A stretch of 64,000 nucleotides of DNA from Cacconaster sp033811195 (GTDB taxonomy: Bacteria > Bacteroidota > Bacteroidia > Bacteroidales > UBA932), in assembly GCA_033811195.1 (NCBI GenBank), contig JAPXOZ010000011.1:1-64000 (forward strand), read 5' to 3'. Below, in pieces: positions 17,422 to 25,780 of this stretch. The notes under the pieces are model-generated. The model saw only the letters and a program-made list of their open reading frames with translations, ran no database searches and was not told the DNA's origin. The stretch's first letter is position 1. Each line of letters opens with the position of its first letter. Made by a program: the position numbers and the translations under genes.

Positions 17422-19046
17422 TGAAAAGGACTATACATATAATTATCACATATATCTTCCTTGCTGCAGTACCTCTTGTGTGCAGCAGTTGTGTAGACCT
17501 TTCGGACAAGATTCTGGAACTCCTAAACCGTGTTTCGGCAGCAGAAAGTAAGGTTCATCTCACTAACATAAGCATCAATACCCTCTACGCCACCATCAAG
17601 GCACTTGAGCAAAATGACCACATCAGTGGCATTGATGAGATAAAGGAAGATGGAAAAGTTGTCGGTTATGTCATAAGCTTTACTAGCGGCTCCTATGTAA
17701 ATATTTATAACGGAGAAAGCGGTACCACTCCGATTATCGGTATACAACAAAATACGACAAACGGCTATTATTACTGGACAATTCAAAAAGGCACTGGCAG
17801 CCCCACCTGGATGACTAACTCCTTCGGACAAAGAATAAGGGCTACCGGTACCGTCCCTAAACTCAAGATTGAGAGTGGCTACTGGTGGGTCTCTTATGAT
17901 GATGGTAGTTCCTGGCAAAGACTCAATGAAGCTACCGGAGAAGAAGGCGGCTCTGTTTTCAGGCACATTGACTATTCAGATCCCTATTTCGTGATATTTA
18001 CTCTCGTTGACGGTACATCTTTCAAGATTCCTACACAGAGGGGTTTTGATGAGTTGAATGCCTACTGTGATGGTATTAATTCTAACCTCAATGCATACAA
18101 GGATATCCTCAACAGTGTAGATACAACCCTGTTGGTTGAGTCTGTAAGCGAATTAACCCATAACGGAAAGTTTGCCGGATACGCCATTAAACTTAAGAGC
18201 GGTAAAGTATATGAGATCTATAGCGGTCGTAACTATACCGACAGTGTTTTTATCGGCATTAAATATAATCCGACCACTTCCACCAATTGCTGGACCATCA
18301 AAATAGGGGAAGGTTCTGAGGGTTGGCTCATGAGCGACGGAAAAGTACTTACTGCACAACCCAATGATGTAGTGCCCTCAATTGGTATCAGGGACTCTTC
18401 CGGTGTTTATTATTTTACCATTTCATATGGAGATGAGGAGCCACAGTGGATACTCGATGATGAAGGCAACCCGATACGCGCCACTGTAACCGGAGGTGTA
18501 TCGCCTTTCAAAAGTGTCGAAATACTGGAACACTCGGTAGTAATCACTATGGCAAACGGAGATAAGTTCACTATGGTAAAGGCCAGACGTGGCATTCCCT
18601 CAATGAGGATTTCGATTGCACCAATGAAAAATAATCCCGACTCCATACTTATGCAGTTCGATACTATTAACGGCTACTATGTGCCCGGAATAGTGGAAAA
18701 TCAAGAGTACTTTTTTGAGGTAAATATAAGGGATACTTTGTTCGACCACACTACAAAATTTTCATCTTTGGGATATCAAGACGTGTCGGGTCTCTCGCTT
18801 ACTGCATTTGCCATAGACAATGGGTACATCAAGAGCATAGAGTATAATTATTATAAGTTTATACGCACTCCCGTTATTATAGAAGGAGTGGAGAGACAAT
18901 GTTATGATAGCCACTTCGGGATTATATTTTGCTCCGGTCCTAAAGATACTAAAAAGCATTCTAGGATAGCACTATTCCTCAACTGGAACAGAGGAGCCAG
19001 CACCTTGATGAAGGTGATAGAACTCAAGAACCAAAACGTACACTAG
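17418..19046 (+). CDS. DUF4988-type lipoprotein 3 of 3
   Basis: The longest paralogue, 542 residues. Lipobox LVCSSC, coiled coil, and modules VNIYNGESGTTPIIGI...GYYYWTI and VYEIYSGRNY...IGIKYNP. The C-terminal about 140 residues (from RRGIPSMRISIAP) differ from the other two and may carry the specific function. It starts at an ATGA overlap. Transcription probably ends downstream, before the heptamer array at 19105. Confidence 0.8.
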   Translation: MMKRTIHIIITYIFLAAVPLVCSSCVDLSDKILELLNRVSAAESKVHLTNISINTLYATIKALEQNDHISGIDEIKEDGKVVGYVISFTSGSYVNIYNGESGTTPIIGIQQNTTNGYYYWTIQKGTGSPTWMTNSFGQRIRATGTVPKLKIESGYWWVSYDDGSSWQRLNEATGEEGGSVFRHIDYSDPYFVIFTLVDGTSFKIPTQRGFDELNAYCDGINSNLNAYKDILNSVDTTLLVESVSELTHNGKFAGYAIKLKSGKVYEIYSGRNYTDSVFIGIKYNPTTSTNCWTIKIGEGSEGWLMSDGKVLTAQPNDVVPSIGIRDSSGVYYFTISYGDEEPQWILDDEGNPIRATVTGGVSPFKSVEILEHSVVITMANGDKFTMVKARRGIPSMRISIAPMKNNPDSILMQFDTINGYYVPGIVENQEYFFEVNIRDTLFDHTTKFSSLGYQDVSGLSLTAFAIDNGYIKSIEYNYYKFIRTPVIIEGVERQCYDSHFGIIFCSGPKDTKKHSRIALFLNWNRGASTLMKVIELKNQNVH

Positions 19047-19104
19047 CATTTTGGGATACAGCGTAAATGCCTCTGCGCAAAATGAAAGTCTTCGACATCA
19101 AAAT

Positions 19105-19153
19105 TCGATACTCATAACTCATACCCCGCACCACTAATAACTCGTAACTACTA
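19105..19153 (-). repeat. Degenerate heptamer array (locus c), abutting the CDF start codon
   Basis: Units in the complementary orientation, such as ACTCATA, ACTCATA, CCCCGCA and TAACTCG. The array ends directly before the ATG at 19155, so it probably forms part of the leader of the CDF mRNA. Confidence 0.7.
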
Positions 19154-19154
19154 G

Positions 19155-20033
19155 ATGGACTTAAAATCTAATAGAAATGCCGGTGTTATCGAAGGCATTG
19201 TTTCAGTTGTAGTTAACACTCTGCTATTTATACTTAAGTACTGGGCCGGTATTGTAACCGGATCTTTAGCTATTGTAGCTGATGCATGGCACACTATGTC
19301 TGACTCAATCAGTTCCATAGTATTGATTGCTGCCACCGGACTATCCAACAGAAAACCCGATAAAAAGCATCCTTTCGGCCATGGTCGCTGGGAACAGATC
19401 GCCGCCATATTTATTGGAATTATTCTTGCTATCATTGCTTACGACTTCCTTAAGGACTCCATTTTAAGACTAAAAGATCATACCTCTGTCACATTTGGCA
19501 CCCTTGCCATCGTGGTAACCTGCATCTCTATCGTGGCCAAAGAGGGATTGGCGCAATATGCTTTCCGCCTTGCTCGCAAAACGGGTAATGTTGCTATCAA
19601 AGCCGACGGATGGCACCATAGGAGTGACGCACTCTCATCAGTAGTGGTACTAATCGGCATCCTGCTGGCCAAATATTTCTGGTGGATGGATAGTGTACTT
19701 GGCATCATCATAGCTTTGATGCTTTTCTACGCAACTTATACCATAATAAAAGAAGCCATCACCAAGATACTTGGGGAAGAGCCTTCTGAGGAGCTTATAA
19801 AAAAGATTACCAATGCAGTTACAGAGATGTATCCTGAGGGATTACAACTGCATCATTTTCATATTCACAACTACGTCAATCATCAAGAAATGACATTTCA
19901 TATCAGACTCCCGGGAGAATTATCACTTGAAGAGGGTCACTCAGTCGCAACTGCTATCGAGAAAATGATTGAGGAGCGTTTCAACATCACTTCGACAATT
20001 CATGTCGAGCCTCTTGATTACGAGCATCCCTAA
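19155..20033 (+). CDS. Cation diffusion facilitator (CDF) metal exporter
   Basis: A 292-residue proton-coupled divalent-metal exporter. Membrane helices are evident in the first about 190 residues. The metal site has HxxxD in TM2 (ADAWHTMSD) and HxxxD in TM5 (ADGWHHRSDAL), the two-His/two-Asp arrangement typical of zinc-transporting members. A cytoplasmic C-terminal domain follows, with LHHFHIHNYVNHQEMTFHI. Specificity is inferred, not shown. Its stop overlaps the convergent EEP gene by four bases. Confidence 0.88.
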   Translation: MDLKSNRNAGVIEGIVSVVVNTLLFILKYWAGIVTGSLAIVADAWHTMSDSISSIVLIAATGLSNRKPDKKHPFGHGRWEQIAAIFIGIILAIIAYDFLKDSILRLKDHTSVTFGTLAIVVTCISIVAKEGLAQYAFRLARKTGNVAIKADGWHHRSDALSSVVVLIGILLAKYFWWMDSVLGIIIALMLFYATYTIIKEAITKILGEEPSEELIKKITNAVTEMYPEGLQLHHFHIHNYVNHQEMTFHIRLPGELSLEEGHSVATAIEKMIEERFNITSTIHVEPLDYEHP

Positions 20034-20884
20034 GGGGAAAATACCGCAATTATGGGATAATGGTCTGAGATATATTCTACGCCTGCGTATGGACCAATAA
20101 GAGTTTTAAATAGTGACGGAGTCAGGTTTCTGAAATAGATATGGTCTATTACTTTACCACCCTCTTCTGGAGTGATTTTGCCCCAGCTATTAAATGTATT
20201 GAGTGTGTCGGTGACAGGAGCCGCTTTGCGCGCTGAAGTCATATACTCTTCTATCGGACCCAAAATGGGATCAGTGTACACCGCATTGAAATCACCGGTA
20301 AGCACCACTGCCACATCATCCGGTATTAAACTTTTCATACGCTCTACAATGAGTTTACCGGACTCTTCACGTGCAATCTTGCCGATATGATCAAAATGAG
20401 TGTTGCAGAAATAAAATTCATTATCTGTATGTTTATCCAGTAAGCGGATCATTGTAACGACGCGGTTGCAAGCTGCGTCCCAGCCTCTTGAGACATCGTC
20501 AGGCGTTTCACTCAACCAAAAAGTAGTACTTTCCAGAAGTTCAAAACGGCTCTTTTTGTAAAAGACGGCATTTGCTTCTCCCCTGTTGAGGCCATCATCA
20601 CGACCCACTCCGTAACGACCATACTCGGGCAAATGTTCCTCCATGTAGTTAACCTGTCCTAATAGCCCCTCCTGAATACCGAAAATATCGGGTTTAACTT
20701 CATTTATCATCTCTATAACAGCCTCTCTTCTAAACACCCAACTATTTTCTCCATCAAAGTCATCGCTGAGACTCAGACGTATATTGAATGACATCGCCAC
20801 GATATTATTTTCACTCTTTGCGTTGCCGCAACCGCAGCACAACACAACAACGGCAAATGCCGCAGCAATTAAAATTCTTTTCAT
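20030..20884 (-). CDS. EEP-family phosphodiesterase lipoprotein
   Basis: A 284-residue exported EEP-fold protein. It has a signal with a lipobox-like cysteine (VVLCCGC), MSFNIRLSLSDD at the N-terminus, FGIQEGL, VVLTGDFNAVYTD and IDHIYFRNL, and ISDHYPIIAVF with the catalytic His. Similar secreted proteins are annotated as endonuclease/exonuclease/phosphatase; the substrate is unknown. It converges with the CDF gene. Confidence 0.85.
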   Translation of the reverse strand: MKRILIAAAFAVVVLCCGCGNAKSENNIVAMSFNIRLSLSDDFDGENSWVFRREAVIEMINEVKPDIFGIQEGLLGQVNYMEEHLPEYGRYGVGRDDGLNRGEANAVFYKKSRFELLESTTFWLSETPDDVSRGWDAACNRVVTMIRLLDKHTDNEFYFCNTHFDHIGKIAREESGKLIVERMKSLIPDDVAVVLTGDFNAVYTDPILGPIEEYMTSARKAAPVTDTLNTFNSWGKITPEEGGKVIDHIYFRNLTPSLFKTLIGPYAGVEYISDHYPIIAVFSP

Positions 20885-20901
20885 ACCACAAATATAATAA
20901 T

Positions 20902-20999
20902 AGTTCTGAGTATGGAGTGTTACGAGTTACGGGGTACGAGTTGCTGGGTGCGAGTATATAGTGTGTAGTTAGGAGTATATTACTAGAAACTCTAAAAAC
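20902..20999 (+). repeat. Degenerate heptamer array (locus d), left direct repeat
   Basis: The array parses cleanly into 7-mers: GTTCTGA GTATGGA, GTGTTAC GAGTTAC, GGGGTAC GAGTTGC, TGGGTGC GAGTATA and so on. It is nearly identical to locus e at 25027-25139 in the same orientation, apart from 14 extra bases there and a few substitutions. The two copies bracket the 1203-residue surface-protein gene. Confidence 0.9.
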
Positions 21000-21000
21000 A

Positions 21001-21028
21001 ATTAGGGGCAAAAACTTTCGCCCCTAAT
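21001..21028 (-). terminator. Hairpin terminator of the repeat surface-protein gene
   Basis: ATTAGGGGC (21001-21009) pairs with GCCCCTAAT (21020-21028). Read on the minus strand it is followed by TTGTTTTTAG, a T-rich tract, so it is placed to stop the gene ending at 21070. Confidence 0.75.
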
Positions 21029-21069
21029 CGCCAATTTATTGGTCATTACTGTGTAGTTTAAACTAATTA

Positions 21070-24000
21070 TCAATTAACTATATATACTTTCCAATTCTTA
21101 GCTTCTGCCGCAACTTTGTGGTACTTTTCAAATACGTTTTGCTCGCCTGCATGTGTGCTTTTAGGATAAAATATCCCTTTATTGCTTGCAGAGCGGGTAG
21201 GCATAGAGTTTATTAGTGCTCCCATATTTGCCTTGTTAATTTTATTGTCGTAGCAATGCAGGTCTATTAATTTCACATTGTTAGAAACATCTAACGAAGT
21301 AAGTTGATTGTCGTGGCAATACAGTGTTCTTAATTCCGCATTGTTAGAAACATCTAACGAAGTAAGTTGATTGTCGTAGCAATACAGTTCTACTAATTTC
21401 GCATTATTAGAAACATCTAACGAAGTAAGTTGATTCTTGTAGCAATACAATCTTCTTAATTCCGTATTATTGGAAACATTTAATGAAGTAAGTTGATTGT
21501 TGAAGCAAGACAGTGCTCCTAATTCCGCATTGTTGGAAACATTTAACGAAGTGAGTGGATTGTTGTGGCAATACAGTATTCTTAATTCCGCATTGTTGGA
21601 AACATTTAACGAAGTGAGTTGATTGTCTTGGCAGAGCAGTGATGTTAATTTCACATTGTTGGAAACATTTAACGAAGTGAGTTGATTATGGTAGCAATCC
21701 AGATCAGTTAATTCCGCATTGTTGGAAACATTTAACGAAGTAAGTTGATTGTCGTGGCAATACAGTATTGATAATTCCGCATTATTAGAAACATTTAACG
21801 AAGTAAGTGGATTGTTGTGGCAATACAGATCAGTTAATTCCGCATTGTTGGAAACATTTAACGAAGTAAGTTGATTGTCGTGGCAACGCAGTTTAGTTAA
21901 TTCCGCATTGTTGGAAACATTTAACGAAGTAAGTTGATTGTCGTAGCAATCCAGTGTTGTTACCTTTCCATAAATAGTAACGGTTTGTGCTCCAAGAGTG
22001 TATGTTGTAATACTGTTAAAATTTGTTACTTTTTCCCCGTTATCCATTGTGCCATTGTTGTTGAGGTCTATCCACACACCTGGTTGATTCGCTGGGTTGG
22101 CATACATGTAGATACTAATTGTGCTTCCCACCACTTTGCTTGTGGTCATGACAATAGAAGTGGATGTTACCTTTACCGTAACGATTTTGGTTTGATTGGT
22201 TGCGTTGTCCTTTATTCTCACTGTCGTATTACCTAAGGCTATTCCAGTTATGGTTACGACGGTTCCGCTAAGAGTAGCTGTGGCAATGCCGGCATTGTTG
22301 CTGGTTACACTGTAGTTTCCACTACCTGAGAGAATGTTTACAGTGGCGGTAATGCCTTTTTCTACTTCAACTTCATTCTTATCAATGGCGAGGTTGGGAT
22401 GAGTTACCTTTACTGTAACGGTTTTGGTTTGATTGGTTGCGTTGTCCTTTATTCTCACTGTCGTATTACCTGCGGCTATACCAGTTATGGTTACGACGGT
22501 TCCGCTAAGAGTAGCTGTGGCAATGGTTGTGTTGCTGCTGGTTACACTGTAGTTTCCACTTCCTGAGAGAATGTTTACAGTGGCGGTAATGCCTTTTTCT
22601 ACTTCAACTTCATTCTTATCAATGGCGAGGTTGGGATGAGTTACCTTTACTGTAACGGTTTTGGTTTGATTGGTTGCGTTGTCATTTATTCTCACTGTCG
22701 TATTACCTAAGGCTATTCCAGTTATGGTTACGACGGTGCCGCTAAGGGTGGCTGTGGCAATTCCGGCATTGCTGCTTTCCACACTGTAGTTTCCACTTCC
22801 TGAGAGAATGTTTACAGTGGCGGTCTTACCTGTTTCTACTTCAACTTCGCTCTTGTCAATGGCGAGGTTGGGAATGATTACGGTTACTGCAACGGTTTTG
22901 GTTTGATTGGTTGCGTTGTCCTTGATTGTCACTGTCGTATTACCTGCGGCTATTCCAGTTATGGTTACGGCGGTTCCGCTAAGGGTGGCTGTGGCTATGC
23001 CGGCATTGCTGCTTTCCACACTGTAGTTTCCGCTTCCTGAGAGAATGTTTACAGTGGCGGTCTGACCTGTTTCTACTTCAACTTCATTCTTATCAATGGC
23101 GAGGTCGGGATGAGTTACCCTTACTGCAACGGTTTTGGTTTGATTGGTTGCGTTGTCCTTTATTGTCACTGTCGTACTACCTAAGGCCATTCCCATTATG
23201 GTTACGGCGGTGCCGCTAAGGGTGGCGGTGGCTATGGTTGTGTTGCTGCTGGTTACACTGTAGTGTCCGCTTCCTGAGAGAATGTTTACAGTGGCGATCA
23301 TACCTGTTTCTATTTCAACTTCATTCTTATCAATGGCGAGGTCGGGATGAGTTACCGTTACTGCAACGGTTTTGGTTTGATTGGTTGCGTTGTCCTTGAT
23401 TGTCACTGTCGTATTACCTAAGGCTATTCCCGTTATGGTTACGGCGGTGCCGCTCAAGGTGGCTGTAGCTATGGTTGTGTTGCTGCTGGTTACACTGTAG
23501 TTTCCGCTTCCTGAGAGAATGTTTACAGTGGCGATCATACCTGTTTCTATTTCAACTTCATTCTTATCAATGGCGAGGTCAGGATGAGTTACCGTTACTG
23601 TAACGGTTTTGGTTTGATTGGTTGCGTTGTCCTTGATTGTCACTGTCGTATTACCTAAGGCTATTCCCGTTATGGTTACGGCGGTTCCGCTCAAGGTGGC
23701 TGTAGCTATGGTTGCGTTGCTGCTGGTTACACTGTAGTGTCCGCTTCCTGCGGTAATGTTTACAGTGGCGGTATGACCTATTTTTACTTCAACTGCGCTC
23801 TTATCAATGACGAGGTTGGCAAGTACGATAACAGCACAAGTAGCACTCTTTCCGCCATCTTCTGTGGTAACCGTAATTGTAGCTTCGCCAACCTTAAGGG
23901 CTGACACTTTACCCTCTGCATCCACCGTGGCGACACTTTTGTCGCTGCTGATCCAAGTTACATTCTTGTTGGTGGCATTGTCGGGTTGAACGGTGGCTAC

Positions 24001-24681
24001 GAGAGTTTCGGAGCCCCCTACTTCAAGTGATAAAGTGCTTTTGTTGAGAGTAACCCCGGTTACGACGATTGTAGCTTCTTTCACGGTAACAGCACAAGCG
24101 GCACTCTTTCCACCATCTTCTGTGGTAACCGTAATGGTAGCTTCGCCAACCTTAAGGGCTGACACTTTACCTCCTGCATCCACTGTCGCGACACTTTTGT
24201 CGCTGCTGCTCCAAGTTACATTCTTGTTGGTGGCATTGTCGGGTTGAACGGTGGCTATGAGAGTTTCAGAGCCCCCTACTTCAAGTGATAAAGTGCTCTT
24301 GTTGAGAGTAACCCCGGTTACGACGATTGTAGCTTCTTTCACGGTAACAGCACAAGAGGCACTCTTTCCGCCACCTTCTGTGGTAACCGTAATTGTAGCC
24401 TCACCGGCTTTAAGGGCTGACACTTTACCTCCTGCATCCACCGTGGCGACACTTTTGTCGCTGCTGATCCAGATTACATTCTTGTTGGTGGCATTGTCGG
24501 GTTGAACGGTGGCTACGAGAGTTTCGGAGCTTCCTACTTCAAGTGATAAAGTGCTCTTGTTGAGAGTAACGCCTGATACGGGAACAACCGTATCACATGT
24601 GGAAAAAAGATTTGTTCCAACAATGACTATCGCCATTATAAGTAACGTTGGAAATGCTCGTAGCTTTTTCATGGGTTTCAT
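21070..24681 (-). CDS. Large Ig-like (BIG2) and leucine-rich-repeat surface protein
   Basis: 1203 residues (1200 if the second Met is used). The signal region ends in NLFSTC, a possible lipobox. Three BIG2 domains of 86 residues follow (GVTLNKSTLSLEVGGSETL ... SSDKSVATVDAGGKVSAL), then seven units of 79 residues (AIDKNEVEVETG, ATVNILSGSGNYSV), then a linker with an EF-hand-like DLNNNGTMDNGE. Next come eleven 21-residue leucine-rich repeats of the LYCHDNQLTSLNVSNNAEL type plus a partial one, and a C-terminal NVFEKYHKVAAEAKNWKVY tail. Predicted surface adhesin or binding protein; ligand unknown. The near-identical DNA repeats make it prone to change in copy number. Long direct repeats flank it. 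Confidence 0.9.
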   Translation of the reverse strand: MKPMKKLRAFPTLLIMAIVIVGTNLFSTCDTVVPVSGVTLNKSTLSLEVGSSETLVATVQPDNATNKNVIWISSDKSVATVDAGGKVSALKAGEATITVTTEGGGKSASCAVTVKEATIVVTGVTLNKSTLSLEVGGSETLIATVQPDNATNKNVTWSSSDKSVATVDAGGKVSALKVGEATITVTTEDGGKSAACAVTVKEATIVVTGVTLNKSTLSLEVGGSETLVATVQPDNATNKNVTWISSDKSVATVDAEGKVSALKVGEATITVTTEDGGKSATCAVIVLANLVIDKSAVEVKIGHTATVNITAGSGHYSVTSSNATIATATLSGTAVTITGIALGNTTVTIKDNATNQTKTVTVTVTHPDLAIDKNEVEIETGMIATVNILSGSGNYSVTSSNTTIATATLSGTAVTITGIALGNTTVTIKDNATNQTKTVAVTVTHPDLAIDKNEVEIETGMIATVNILSGSGHYSVTSSNTTIATATLSGTAVTIMGMALGSTTVTIKDNATNQTKTVAVRVTHPDLAIDKNEVEVETGQTATVNILSGSGNYSVESSNAGIATATLSGTAVTITGIAAGNTTVTIKDNATNQTKTVAVTVIIPNLAIDKSEVEVETGKTATVNILSGSGNYSVESSNAGIATATLSGTVVTITGIALGNTTVRINDNATNQTKTVTVKVTHPNLAIDKNEVEVEKGITATVNILSGSGNYSVTSSNTTIATATLSGTVVTITGIAAGNTTVRIKDNATNQTKTVTVKVTHPNLAIDKNEVEVEKGITATVNILSGSGNYSVTSNNAGIATATLSGTVVTITGIALGNTTVRIKDNATNQTKIVTVKVTSTSIVMTTSKVVGSTISIYMYANPANQPGVWIDLNNNGTMDNGEKVTNFNSITTYTLGAQTVTIYGKVTTLDCYDNQLTSLNVSNNAELTKLRCHDNQLTSLNVSNNAELTDLYCHNNPLTSLNVSNNAELSILYCHDNQLTSLNVSNNAELTDLDCYHNQLTSLNVSNNVKLTSLLCQDNQLTSLNVSNNAELRILYCHNNPLTSLNVSNNAELGALSCFNNQLTSLNVSNNTELRRLYCYKNQLTSLDVSNNAKLVELYCYDNQLTSLDVSNNAELRTLYCHDNQLTSLDVSNNVKLIDLHCYDNKINKANMGALINSMPTRSASNKGIFYPKSTHAGEQNVFEKYHKVAAEAKNWKVYIVN
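21292..21955 (-). repeat. 63-bp tandem repeats coding for leucine-rich repeats
   Basis: Eleven full units of 63 bp and one partial. Each unit carries the block written on the plus strand as GAAACATTTAACGAAGTAAG or a near variant. The three units nearest the 3' end of the gene encode LDVSNN, the rest LNVSNN, so the array falls into two blocks. Confidence 0.92.
22160..23822 (-). repeat. 237-bp tandem repeats coding for seven Ig-like units
   Basis: Seven units of 79 codons. The boundary sequence GCGAGGTCGGGATGAGTTAC recurs at exact 237-base steps (near 23099 and 23336, with a one-base variant near 23573). Variants alternate between SNTTIAT and SNAGIAT, which suggests gene conversion or shuffling between units. 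Confidence 0.9.
23823..24590 (-). repeat. 258-bp tandem repeats coding for three BIG2 domains
   Basis: Three units of 86 codons with very few differences at the DNA level. Stretches such as AAGTGATAAAGTGCTCTTGT recur with 258-base spacing. Confidence 0.9.
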
Positions 24682-25026
24682 TGTAAGTGTAGATATGAGT
24701 TTTTTATATTGTCTATGTCTATTCTAAACCCAAGATAAAGGCTCTCTATCCTCTATTATTATGCAAAAATGTACACTACCCCATCTTAACTACAAATATA
24801 ATAGAAATCTCAAATAAAAAAATACATATTTTTACAAATATTCATTTTTGAGCCCTAAGACTAAAATTTGGGAAGCGAAGATGTGCTGCGCAAAATCGAT
24901 AAATAAAAACCCTTAATTTCAAATAATATAAAACAAAAACGCTTCCGAAATGGACAACTGATCGGAGCGAATGCGACAACGCAGCGCTTCTGCGATGCTT
25001 TGGTTCCCCAAGGGAACCATTGAGGT
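24682..25026. other. AT-rich non-coding stretch upstream of the surface-protein gene
   Basis: No credible gene. It is AT-rich up to about 24935. It then holds CAAAAACGCTTCCGAAATGG (from 24935) and GATCGGAGCGA (24960-24970), both of which recur near 25197-25246. A small hairpin, GGTTCCC-CAA-GGGAACC (about 25012-25028), lies just before the heptamer array. The promoter of the surface-protein gene should be here, but I see no convincing -7 box. Confidence 0.6.
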
Positions 25027-25163
25027 TAGTTCTGAGTATGGAGTGTTACGAGTTACGGGGTACGGGGTACGGGGTACGAGTTGCTGGGGGCGAGTGTATA
25101 GTATGTAGCGAGGAGTATATTACTAGAACCTAAAAACTAAAAACTTACTCGGAACTCGGAACT
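25027..25163 (+). repeat. Degenerate heptamer array (locus e), right direct repeat
   Basis: Bases 25027-25139 match locus d (20902-20999). The GGGGTAC heptamer is present three times here and once in locus d, a difference of exactly two 7-base units. After 25139 come further units, including ACTCGGAACTCGGAACTATC. Confidence 0.9.
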
Positions 25164-25213
25164 ATCCACAAAGAAAGCGGCCAAAAGGGCCGCAATGATC
25201 GGAGCGAAGCGAC

Positions 25214-25269
25214 GGACCACAAAAGACAAAAACGCTTCCGAAATGGAAGCGTTTTTGCTTTTGTGGTCC
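25214..25269 (-). terminator. Long palindrome joining the tRNA 3' end to its terminator
   Basis: Bases 25214-25239 and 25245-25269 form an almost perfect inverted repeat (a single A bulge) around a GAAAT loop; the core is AAAACGCTTCC/GGAAGCGTTTT. Read on the minus strand, the inner stem plus T-tract is a good terminator for the tRNA. The outer part includes GGTCC, the 3' acceptor strand of the tRNA itself. Confidence 0.8.
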
Positions 25270-25338
25270 CGACTGGACTTGAACCAGTGACCCCCTGATT
25301 ATGAGTCAGGTGCTACTAACCGACTGAGCTACGGGACC
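25264..25338 (-). tRNA. tRNA-Met (CAT anticodon)
   Basis: The minus strand gives a cloverleaf starting GGTCCCGTAGCTCAG with a 7-bp acceptor (GGTCCCG/CGGGACC). The anticodon stem CCTGA/TCAGG encloses CTCATAA, so the anticodon is CAT. The T arm contains GGTTCAAGTCC. CCA is not encoded. A CAT anticodon also occurs in lysidine-modified tRNA-Ile; the acceptor and overall sequence favour elongator Met, but this is not certain. Confidence 0.9.
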
Positions 25339-25458
25339 TGAAACTATCTATGATGTACAAAAGATAATCTACCAAAAGTCATAGGCATCCTAAGAGGCCT
25401 GATGACCCATTGCGTGACAAAAGTAGCAAAATAATGATTTATCGCAAAAATACTTTTA

Positions 25459-25764
25459 TCAAACTTTGATCTCAACTTCAACACCACTGGGTAGCTCAAG
25501 CTTCATAAGAGCGTCAACGGTCTTAGGAGTAGAGCTGTAAATATCCAGCAAGCGACGGAATGAATTGAGTTCAAACTGCTCGCGTGCTTTTTTGTTTACA
25601 AAAGTTGAGCGATTAACAGTAAAGATCTTCTTGTCTGTAGGGAGCGGAATCGGACCACTGACAACAGCGCCTGTAGACTTTACCGTCTTTACGATCCTGT
25701 CAACCGATTTATCAACCAGCGCATGATCATAAGATTTCAATTTTATTCTGATTTTCTGGCTCAT
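25459..25764 (-). CDS. rpsJ: 30S ribosomal protein S10
   Basis: 101 residues, full length (IRIKLKSYDHALVDKSVDRI ... TVDALMKLELPSGVEVEIKV). Part of the 30S head and of the NusB-S10 antitermination complex. It follows fusA by 16 bases and is the last gene of this str operon. In most Bacteroidota rpsJ is followed by rplC and the S10 operon; here a tRNA and repeats follow instead. Confidence 0.98.
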   Translation of the reverse strand: MSQKIRIKLKSYDHALVDKSVDRIVKTVKSTGAVVSGPIPLPTDKKIFTVNRSTFVNKKAREQFELNSFRRLLDIYSSTPKTVDALMKLELPSGVEVEIKV

Positions 25765-25780
25765 TATTGTGATTTTTTAA

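Noticed and set aside
21292..23822. CRISPR-like regular repeats
   Set aside because: Units are 63 and 237 bases, contiguous, coding and without spacers. No cas gene is present. The 7-bp arrays also lack spacers.
21934..24727. Several plus-strand open frames of 60-100 codons within the repeat gene
   Set aside because: They recur with the 258-bp repeat spacing and are antisense shadows of the repeat-rich surface-protein gene.
20902..25163. Insertion sequence or transposon bounded by the direct repeats
   Set aside because: No transposase or integrase gene and no terminal inverted repeats; only a surface-protein gene lies between, so recombination is favoured over transposition.
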